Part shown: one piece after another, positions 15,501 through 23,205 of the stretch
Layout of the letters: each line of letters starts with the position of its first letter
How positions within the stretch are numbered: position 1 is the first letter of the stretch
Source of the DNA: Cercis canadensis
Lineage: Eukaryota; Streptophyta; Magnoliopsida; Fabales; Fabaceae
DNA: 64,000 bases
Direction: 5' to 3'
Assembly (NCBI GenBank): GCA_003255065.1
Contig: QAOA01004502.1
Location: 21,967 to 85,966 of the forward strand
Program-made: the position numbers and the translations under genes
Notes under the pieces: generated by a model
The model's input: the letters and a program-made list of their open reading frames with translations, nothing else
What the model was told of the DNA's origin: nothing
Databases searched by the model: none

Positions 15501-16114
15501 AGCCCAGATAAAGAGAACCATAAGAAAAATATCTGACTCAGATACAGGGATGAACCGAAACATGGTCCCGGGGCAGATATAGTGACTCACCAGGAAACTA
15601 TCTAGCCCCAGATACAATAAACCATAAGAAAAATATCCGAGTTAGACTAGTTAGAAAAAGGGATGAACCGAAAACGGGTCCCGGGGCAGATATAGTGACT
15701 CACTAGACATCTGTCCAGTCTGAGATACAGTGAACTATAAGAAAAATGTCCGAGTTAGAAACATTTAGAACCAGGGATGAACCGAAACAGGGTCCAGGGG
15801 CAGATATAGTGACTCAACAGGATACTGTCCAGCCCCAGATAAAGTGAACCATAAGAAAAATATCTGACTCAAATACAGGGATGAACCGAAACAGGGTCCC
15901 GGGGCAGATATAGTGACTCACCAGGAAACTGTTCTGTCCCAGATACAGTGAACCATAAGAAAAATATCAAAGTCAGAAACAGGGATGAATCGAAACAGGA
16001 CTCTAGGCCAAATATAGTGACTCACCAGGAAACTGTCCAGTCCTAGATAAAGTGAACCATAAGAAAAATATCAGAGTTAGAAACAGTTAGAAATAGGGAT
16101 GAACCGAGAACGGG

Positions 16115-16405
16115 GTGTCTGGATACCAAACTGTGGGATGACCTTGGTTATCTCAATCGGGTGAACCCTTAGCAAGGAAGGATCCTTGGTAAGTTCAAGT
16201 TCAAGTTCTTTGCCCAAGAACAACAGGGAAGCTCTCAATCCAGAGAAACTCAATAATTCAGAAACTGAATACTATTAATCTCCAAAACTGTTTTGCAAAG
16301 GCATACACGAATTCCTTATATAGGCAATTCGGCTAGGAGGCTACAAGCTATGATGGATCCTCTAAGAAAGTTAATAAAACCCTAATACCCAGTTTGGCCC
16401 ATAGA
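16115..16405 (-). mobile_element. LTR 3' end and primer site of a minus-strand retroelement (partial)
   Basis: Read on the minus strand this looks like the U3/R/U5 end of a plant LTR. A TATA-like 'cctatataagg' (around 16315-16325) is followed by a leader and a terminus '..cccaca' at 16132. Next comes 'tttggtatccagac', which resembles the primer-binding site for initiator Met tRNA (usual TGGTATCAGAGC) with a one-base insertion. The satellite array begins only ~16 bp beyond it, so no internal coding sequence remains. The upstream part of the LTR is lost in the assembly gap. Family assignment beyond LTR retrotransposon is not possible; the LTR call is an inference from termini, TATA box and primer-like site. 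Confidence 0.55.
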
Positions 16406-16560
16406 NNNNNNNNNNNNNNNNNNNNNNNNNNNNNNNNNNNNNNNNNNNNNNNNNNNNNNNNNNNNNNNNNNNNNNNNNNNNNNNNNNNNNNNNNNNNNNN
16501 NNNNNNNNNNNNNNNNNNNNNNNNNNNNNNNNNNNNNNNNNNNNNNNNNNNNNNNNNNNN
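16406..16560. other. Assembly gap (155 N)
   Basis: A run of unknown bases. Sequence on the left is the minus-strand LTR fragment; sequence on the right is the inverted repeat copy beginning at 16561. Nothing can be said about its content or true length. Confidence 1.
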
Positions 16561-16658
16561 GATATCATAAAAATATTCAATTACGAATTAATATGGAATA
16601 AATAATCATTCCAATGAAACAAATAAGTTATTTTACACAAATACAGACACACACACAC

Positions 16659-16695
<37 letters not shown>

Positions 16696-17848
16696 AAATA
16701 ATGAGTGAATTTTATATAAATGAATTAGATATCATTCACTTGGTATTTAGTTAGCTCTTTAGTTGTTTATCGGTTTTATTCTTGTGCTTCTGTGTTTGCT
16801 TAAATCTTGGTTTTTAATTTTTTTGCCAATTCCCAGGATCAAACATTGGTTTTAAATTTCTGGCTAATTCTCAAGGTCAAATAATGATTTTAAATTTCTT
16901 GCCAATTCCCAAGCTCAAATCTTGATTTTAAATTTCTTACTAATTCCCATGCTCGAATCTTGGTCTTTTTGGATCTAGTATATCTTTCGCATCATGAGTT
17001 ATCTTGAATAATGACAATTGTCTTTTCCTTTATCACAGGCAAAATACTTATTTACTTTCTTTACATGTTTCCTACATGATGACATGAAAATATTTGTTTC
17101 TCACGTTCCTCAAATGGTAAACATGTAAAGAAATACAAACTGTAGAAACAATATTTTCAGATCTAAGTCTTCAACTAATTTTTCAATATTGAAATTTTCA
17201 TTTATCATGTACTTGTAGCCAGGCTGATTATGGGTGCTAACCTAGTGTGAGTAAATTGTTTTTCTTTTTTATTTTTAAATTGGTGACCCCATTTTAAGCA
17301 TATGTTTTATTATTTTGTTACATTTGGGCCACTTATTCAATTTAGAGGAGTTTGGCCGGAAATGGGTATAGGAGTACCGGAATGGTTAGGGATTTAGAGG
17401 AGAATGAGAGAAATTGAGTTATTTTTTTAAGTGAAATGATGACCCGTGAACCAGAATTTTAAAGGGTTTTAAGTGACACGGCCACAACAGGGCCGTATAT
17501 TGTGGGCGTGTTGGGCTTAGGTAAGAAACACGGGAAGTTGACACGTGCATGGCAGTGGGGGTGTTGGTGTGACACGGGGGTGACATGCCTATGTATTGGG
17601 CCATGTGTAGAGTGTAGAAAATCCTTTTAAGTGACACGAGCAAGACACGGCCGTGTGTGCGACTGTGTTAGTGACATGACATGCATGGATACTTACCTAG
17701 CTATGGACATGGCCGTGTCTTCAGGTGGGTCATTTTTGGTCAATCGACACGGGAATAGACACAGCCATGTCACTTGCCGTGTTCTTTCTGGACTCTCTGT
17801 GTCATCCACACGCTTGCTGCCACAGTCGTGTGTGCTCGTATTTTCCTC
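16561..17848 (-). repeat. Inverted copy of the 56.1-57.4 kb repeat
   Basis: This block is the reverse complement, with moderate divergence, of 56089-57372. Shared landmarks in order are the AT/AC microsatellite, four degenerate ~38-bp units with 'gccaattcccaagctcaaa', the sequence around 'agatctaagtcttcaacta', and a segment dense in 'acacggccgtgt'-like palindromes (17419-17848). Homology stops abruptly at 17848/56089. The palindrome-rich part resembles the LTR of the gypsy element at 48-56 kb, so this is probably an LTR-adjacent retroelement fragment in opposite orientation. ORFs in it are not conserved as coding sequence. Confidence 0.8.
16652..16693. repeat. Microsatellite (AC)n(AT)n
   Basis: Compound dinucleotide tract of AC repeats followed by about 16 AT repeats. 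The same compound tract sits at the same place in the related repeats near 19758, 46314 and 57245, so it belongs to the repeat family rather than arising here independently. Confidence 0.95.
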
Positions 17849-18591
17849 CATTGGAGCTCTTTGATTTATGACTGCACTTCTCCATTGGAGCTTGGATTTC
17901 ATGACCATAGAGGAGTAGAATCCTTGTAACCAAGTTAGACTCCTGATTAAATTCGGTTTTGATTTTGAGATTATGTTCTTAATTGGATTAAACTTAATGC
18001 AATTTCTTCTTCTTTGAATTTCTGTCTTGCTTTAATCTTTGTATGAATTTATGGACATCTTTGTGATTTATATGGATATTGAAGTAAGAAATAGAATTTA
18101 GATTGATTAATCTTTAATCTGTGGTTAGAATTCAAAGAAGCTATGCTATGTTAATTGATGTTCGGTTTTTAGATTAATCACTAATTGCTTAGTCTTTGTG
18201 ATTACAAGATTAGTGATTGTATGTGGTTAATCGAATTCTAAGTGATAACTTAGTAGGAATAATTAGTCACAATTAGAGATTTCGGTTGTGATTAAACTCA
18301 ATTAGCATTGCTACATTAAGACTTAATCACTCATGTTAATCTAGGATAAATCAAACCGGTTTTTGATGGATGTCTAGCTAGGTTACGCCTTTAATCAACT
18401 ACATTAATCTTTGTTTAATTCTGCAATTTACTATTATAATCTTGTTTCAAAAATCCCCCTGTTTTTAACTTGAAATTATTGATTACACATTGCATTCCTT
18501 GTGAGACAAACCCGGATTATGCCCTCTATTGCATTCTAATTAGGGGATTTGGTTTAATTTAATTGGTTAAGCGATGACATCAATCACATAC
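17849..18591 (+). mobile_element. LTR 3' half of a gypsy-like element (fragment)
   Basis: After the palindrome-rich segment this AT-rich stretch has the layout of the downstream half of a Tat/Athila-type LTR. It contains 'tgaatttctgtcttgc', long runs built on 'ttaatcactaattg', and a terminal block 'ccttgtgagacaaacccgga' near 18498. The LTR at 47.9-49.36 kb has the same general plan (palindromes, then AT-rich half) but a different sequence, so this is a related family. No primer site or gag follows; a Helitron-like sequence starts at 18592. Identification rests on layout only. Confidence 0.45.
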
Positions 18592-19148
18592 TGATCTATT
18601 CTGATTCATATCGTTTCTGGTATTGACATATCTATTATTACTTTTATCCAGTATATCCCATCTTTTTTTGCACAGCAACATCTTATTTGGGCATAAGGTC
18701 AATGGATTTTGTGCCATAGAGATAGCAGTGAATTGATATTGCATTGTACAAGATCATCACACCGCCGCAACAGTGTTACCCTAAGAAGGGAATGAAATGA
18801 TTACTTATAACCATATGTCCTTTCACTTGACGATGCTTTATTGATATCAATAAACCCACATTAGTCAAGAGTTATGGATGTTGTTATTTTCAAAGATAAA
18901 ACAACTTTTTTCCATTAGATGTTTAAGTTAAACTAATCTTTAAACAATAGTTGGACTATTTGTATGTTACATTTTTATGTGTTTATGTTAATTAGTAGCA
19001 CTCCAAAGTCAAAGTTTATGTTAATTGGTACTACTCCAATGTGAAATATATCAAATGTTACATTTCAAATTTTGTATCTGATAGCCAATATTTGTATCGA
19101 CACCATAGCAACTTTACCTGCTCGTGCATTGCACAGGCATGACACTAG
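18592..19148 (+). mobile_element. Helitron-like 3' end with captured sequence, copy 1
   Basis: 18592-19148 matches 45193-45722 in direct orientation. Both end with a degenerate hairpin followed by CTAG. Here 'gctcgtgcattgcacaggc' (about 19120-19138) precedes 'atgacactag'. The other copy differs in ways that imply an ancestral perfect hairpin GCCCGTGCATTGCACGGGC, the typical Helitron 3' structure. Upstream is coding-like sequence, a decayed counterpart of the reading frame at 45313-45531. The left part is cut off by the LTR fragment at 18591. Homology between the copies continues past CTAG, so the terminus is not cleanly the end of the shared block. No RepHel gene is present, so it would be non-autonomous. 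Confidence 0.55.
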
Positions 19149-20186
19149 ATTAAAGTAAACTAGAAAAAGTAAAAATTATAAAAATCACGAATTTAAGTAA
19201 AATTGAATTAAGCCAAATTAAAAAATCATTTTTTTTCATTTTCATTTGTCTCTCTTTGCCATTTTTTTAATAAAAAAAATTTGGAAAAAATTCAAAATCA
19301 TACCCGGAGAAAATACAGTTTCTACAGTTTATCTTTCTTTACATGTTTACTATTTGAAGGACATGAGAAGCAAACGCTTTCATGTTATCACGTAGGAAAC
19401 ATGTAAAAAAAAATAGATATGTATTTTGGTTGGGATAAATAAAAAGACAATTGTCATTATTCAAGATTAGTCATGATGCGAAAGATAAACTAGATCTAAA
19501 AAGACCAAGATTCAAGCTTGGGAATTTACAATAAATTTAAAACCAGGATTCGAGTCTTGGAATTTGAGCTTGGAAATTAGCAAGAAATTTAAAATCAGGG
19601 TTCGAGCCTGAGAATTGGCAGAAAATTTAAAAATCAAGATTCAAGCAAACATAAAAGAAAAAGAATAAAACCGATAAACAACTCAAGAACTAGCTAAATA
19701 CCAAGTGAATGATATCTAATTCATTTATATAAAATGCACTCATTATTTAACATAGATATATGTGCATATATATATATATATATGTATGTATTTGTGTGTG
19801 TGTGTAAAATAATTTTTTTGTTTCATTGGAATGATTATTTATTATATATTAATTCATAATTGAATATTTTAATGATACGCTTTCTTTGAACTTTTTTTTT
19901 CATTATCATAATAATTTATTTATTTTTGTATCCCTATGTTTATCTTTATCTTTATGATTATGTTTATTAAAAAAATTAGCTAATTTATTTGGTTTATATA
20001 AGGTGTTGAATAATTTGTAAAATAGATATGGGAACAAGTTCCACATTTGATAAACTTAAGGAAGTTTGATTGCTTATAAGTCCAACCACGAGCCTATTTG
20101 TAACTTTAAGATAATGTGCTACATATGCCCTTGTTTCAAGCTCAATAAACTAGCAAGTCAAATATTTAAACTTGTTAATTGGCTTA
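19149..20186 (+). repeat. AT-rich repeat X with internal minisatellite
   Basis: From about 19310 this matches 56784-57672, 45893-46385 and, inverted, 16561-17150. It begins with 'tttctacagttt' and 'tttctttacatgttta'. It holds about four degenerate ~38-bp units ('gattcgagcctgagaattgg' and relatives, 19497-19650), then the AT/GT microsatellite, then an AT-rich tail. I see no coding frame shared by the copies and cannot name the family. The first ~150 bp are shared only with the Helitron-like copy at 45.7 kb. Confidence 0.75.
19758..19804. repeat. Microsatellite (AT)n(GT)n
   Basis: An interrupted AT tract followed by GT repeats, at the position where all copies of repeat X carry one. Confidence 0.9.
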
Positions 20187-21790
20187 AATGTTTCACTTAT
20201 CAAAAGTAGGGAGTTTTTTTTTATTTGAGCCAATAGGTGACATGAAAACCATTGTTATACGAATAAAAGAAAATGAAACTAAAAACAAGTTGATCCATGT
20301 TTTTTTTATTGAATTTTCAAAATGAAATAAAAAATAAAAGAAAGGAAATTATTTAACAAAGTGTCTTGACTTGCTTCCTCTACAAGTTCTTACATACCCT
20401 AAATAGGGATCGAAGCCATTGTAGTTCTGAATAATAAAATTCATTATTTATTTTTTTCAAAAGGAGAACAAATATAATTTCAAAAAAATTTATGTACTTT
20501 AAAACATCATTTCTTTGGTTTTGACCCCACTATTTATTGAATAAAGAAAAAAGTAAGTAAAGAAAGTAAAATGAAGTGAAGTAAGGTAAAATAAAAATTC
20601 AGAAAGGAAATCTAAAATAATTGATTGTTCTAGCTCTCTTATCTTTATTATTCCAAAAATAAAAATAATTTAAATAGTTATAATTTGAACTCAAACATGT
20701 CAAACAGCTAATACATAACAATAAACATGATATAGAATGTCACAAATGAGTCCTAAATCCTTTCACTCATTTCTTATTGTATGCATTGTCTAAGGTCGCT
20801 AATCCTTACCTAGGTTGAATTGGGTTGGCTACCTTATATAAAGATGAATCACCCTATCCTTTGATAACAATTAAGGGACCTATGGATACTAAATGTCAAA
20901 TCATATTCCTAAATGCAATATATAAATGAATTATTATAACTCTTTTTTTAAAGTCACAGAAGAAATAAAATTGAAATTACAGGGCAAGTACAAAAGAAAA
21001 GAAAGTCTTTCAGCTCTAAGTCATCAACTAATTGTTCAATATTGAAATTTTCAACTTATCATGCACTTGTAGTTAGCATTGGTCATATTTAAAGTTACTC
21101 ATGAAAAACACCAAACAATAGTTAAAAGGTTTATGACCCCTAACAAAATGAACTAGAGCAAACCTCTTAACTCTCGCACACAAGAAGGATCCCAAATAAA
21201 GAGAAATAAATAAAGACTACAACTTAAAATGTTTAATAAATTACTAAACAACTTTAGCTCAATCTTGGAATGATCCTAGAACAGCCATCACATACTCAAT
21301 ATCACACCCAAAATAGCATAGCAACTAATTCCAAAACAATTTAATATGTGTGGAAGATGCATCCAAAAAAAAGTCTCCAATTAATGCTTAACGAAGTGCT
21401 AAAAATAAAGCAAAACAACATCCCTTTTATCTTGAAATAGTTAGTAAAATAGCACCAAAAATAAGCTAAGGGCAGCCATAGAAACAGTGCAAAAATGACA
21501 TAAAAATAAGTCCAGGACGGAAACCAAATCATGCTTAAAACAATCACAAAATAGCATAGAACCAAGTCTATGATAGTACAAAATTTTTGTTCTTAAATTA
21601 GCTTTAAAGATAGCCCTAGATTAGCGACCAAAACCAACCCAAAATCAAGTAAAAACTTCTTCAAAAATAGTCCAATAGTGAACAAAATTCCCCCAAAAAA
21701 GCCTTCAAACAAAGCATTAAAATAATAAAAGAATTAACCTAAAACTCATACATATACCATCCAAAATGACATTTTCTGCAAATAGATTTC
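20030..21790 (+). repeat. Left arm of a long inverted repeat (arm 2 at 42560-44240)
   Basis: The reverse complement of this block matches 42560-44240 along its length with many small indels. Landmarks include 'aataaactagcaagtcaaat', 'agggagtttttttttatttg', 'atagcatagcaactaattcc' and 'aaagcaaaacaacatccctt'. Its first ~150 bp overlap the end of repeat X. It is AT-rich, has no convincing gene (the minus-strand frame at 21341-21565 is not conserved in the other arm), and no family is recognised. Confidence 0.8.
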
Positions 21791-22411
21791 AAACCAAGAA
21801 ATGATTTATTATATTTCTGAATTCCTTTTTAAATGGTTTCAACTTTTTTCCATCTTTTGAGAAAGGAAAAATTAATCTATCATTATAATTCATTTGATGA
21901 CAAATATATCCTAATTTGTTTTTTCTTTTGTTAGTATCCTTGTTTTATCTTATTTTTAAATTTAATATCATTACATTGAACTACTATCTCTTGATTAATA
22001 ATTTTTACTAATTGACCATCTAAAAAAGCTTCATAGACTTGTGTTAGAGATAATCTGTGATTTCATATGATATTCACAATCAAGCTCTGACATTTTTTGC
22101 AAATAGATTTCAAACCAAGAAATGAATTTTTCTTTCTAATAAGCTGCATTGCAACCATTTCTTAAAAATACTTTTGAAAAGAATACATACTTATACTATC
22201 TTTAATCTGAGAGTTTTTTACATCTCAGGTTGTTAAAGAATTCTAAATATTTTTCTTCAAAGTTTTTTATTCTCCTATATAATGTTTAATAATTTTTTTA
22301 ATTAATACTTCTATATAATTTGAATAATTAATATCGGGTTTTGTTGAATTTCCTACTTCTATCCCTTGATCTTCAATAATATAATTAACCATTCATCCAA
22401 TTAGTTGTCAC
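21791..22411 (+). repeat. Repeat Y, left part (split by the MULE)
   Basis: This AT-rich sequence ('gaattcctttttaaatggtt', 'aaggaaaaattaatctatca') recurs at about 30370-30505 in direct orientation and at 36100-36300 inverted. With 29475-30505 it makes up the DNA into which the MULE inserted. Noncoding as far as can be seen. Confidence 0.7.
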
Positions 22412-22421
22412 GTGAATCCAG
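22412..22421. repeat. Target-site duplication of the MULE, left copy
   Basis: 'gtgaatccag' directly precedes the left inverted repeat and is repeated perfectly at 29465-29474 directly after the right one. MULEs usually generate 9-bp duplications, with 9-11 bp observed, so 10 bp fits. Confidence 0.95.
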
Positions 22422-22610
22422 GGCCTTTTGACACAAATATTACAGTGTACAAAACTAATTACCTAAATGTAACACTTTTGAAAGTATTTACTCAAATATT
22501 ACAGTTTTTAAAAATTTTTAAATGAAAAAAAAAACAATTCGGTGGCAGGTGGGCCCTATTGGACACGCCATGGGCCTGCCGGCGTGTCCCAATTGGCCAG
22601 ATTCCCTCCC
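22422..22610 (+). repeat. MULE left terminal inverted repeat
   Basis: About 189 bp that pair with 29279-29464. The outer ~100 bp are AT-rich and nearly identical between ends. The inner part is GC-rich ('ggtggcaggtgggcccta', 'ggcctgccggcgtgtccc') and more diverged. Similarity fades after 'attccctcc'. Confidence 0.93.
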
Positions 22611-22775
22611 CCTTTCTAGACATGTGGGCCCCGTATTGGTGAAAAAGCTAAGTGGTGGCGTGTTGAGAAGGAACACGCCGCTCCTCTGATGACACGTCCC
22701 CATAGAAGCTGCCACGTGGCATACGACGCTTCGACTTCTCTCTGCTGGCGTGTCGGGGCCACCTGTCGTGTTTGA

Positions 22776-22790
22776 ATGCTATATAACCTG
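22776..22790 (+). promoter_or_regulatory. Probable TATA box of the mudrA gene
   Basis: 'gctatataacc' lies just inside the left inverted repeat, about 190 bp before the putative 5'UTR intron. It is the only good TATA match between the inverted repeat and the transposase. Transcription would be expected to start around 22810-22820. Inferred from motif and position only. Confidence 0.5.
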
Positions 22791-22966
22791 TCCATGAAGA
22801 GTTCATTTGTGCCGAAAAAAAAATTTAGACACCATCAGCTTAGAGAGAGTCTTCGAGCGATGAGCAAAGGCGTTTTGGAGTTTTGAGTTTCCAGATTTCA
22901 GTCAACAGAGGATAAAAGTGCTTGTCTAAGGTTCTGTTCAAAGTTTGTGAAGCAATATTATATAAG

Positions 22967-23205
22967 GTGTGTTAAAATTTTAACTATTGTTTAATCTTAA
23001 TAGTTACTTTTTTTTATGTTGTATGATTCATATATGTTAATTTGAAAGTGTTAATATAAATATAATATTATAAAATTCATGTACTGTATATGACAATTAT
23101 TAATATATTTTTTTTTCACAAGATAGATAATATTAAATAATATTATGTATTTTAGCTTAATATTGTTATAATAATTGTACCTGATATATTTGGTTTAATA
23201 TTTAG
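22967..23205 (+). other. Putative 5'UTR intron of mudrA
   Basis: A donor 'aag|gtgtgtt' at 22967 and an acceptor 'tttag' at 23204-23205 enclose a very AT-rich stretch with no coding potential. The frame that continues into the transposase opens just downstream. Splice sites are predicted by eye. Confidence 0.45.

Larger units (their letters stand above)
1..16114. repeat. Satellite array, ~104/114-bp monomers
   Basis: About 150 head-to-tail monomers fill the first 16.1 kb without interruption and continue past the left edge. Each begins near 'tccgagttagaaacag', passes through 'gatgaaccgaaa', 'cggggcagatatagtgac' and 'caggaaactgtcca', and ends in an A-rich 'ccataagaaaaata'. Two length classes alternate. 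The short one is ~104 bp (for example 1-104). The long one is ~114 bp (105-218) and differs by an extra ~10 bp, 'cagttagaaa' or 'catttagaaa', after the conserved start. Monomers differ at diagnostic sites, such as 'ccaaacccacatacgg' near 185, 1379, 9702 and 12703, so subfamilies are interspersed rather than homogenised. Minus-strand ORFs of 60-90 codons arise because 114 is divisible by three. They end wherever a 104-bp monomer shifts the frame and are not genes. The satellite family name is not known to me. Confidence 0.97.

Noticed and set aside
56-15617. Minus-strand ORFs in the satellite with recurring FRFIPVSNSDIF-type peptides, as a repetitive protein
   Set aside because: They reflect monomers whose length happens to keep frame (114 bp); 104-bp monomers break it every few units, and there is no start context, splice pattern or frame conservation.
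1-16114. Direct repeats as a CRISPR array
   Set aside because: Monomers are contiguous with no unique spacers, units exceed 100 bp, and the DNA is plant.
16371-16580. ORFs running through N gaps (also 33429-34117 and 33490-34008)
   Set aside because: Their length comes from unknown bases; the flanks are LTR or noncoding repeats.
17419-17908. ORFs in the palindrome-rich segment, similar to those at 56249-56543
   Set aside because: The similarity is that of the inverted repeat DNA. Frames differ in ends and contain no domain; CG-rich palindromes reduce stops by chance.
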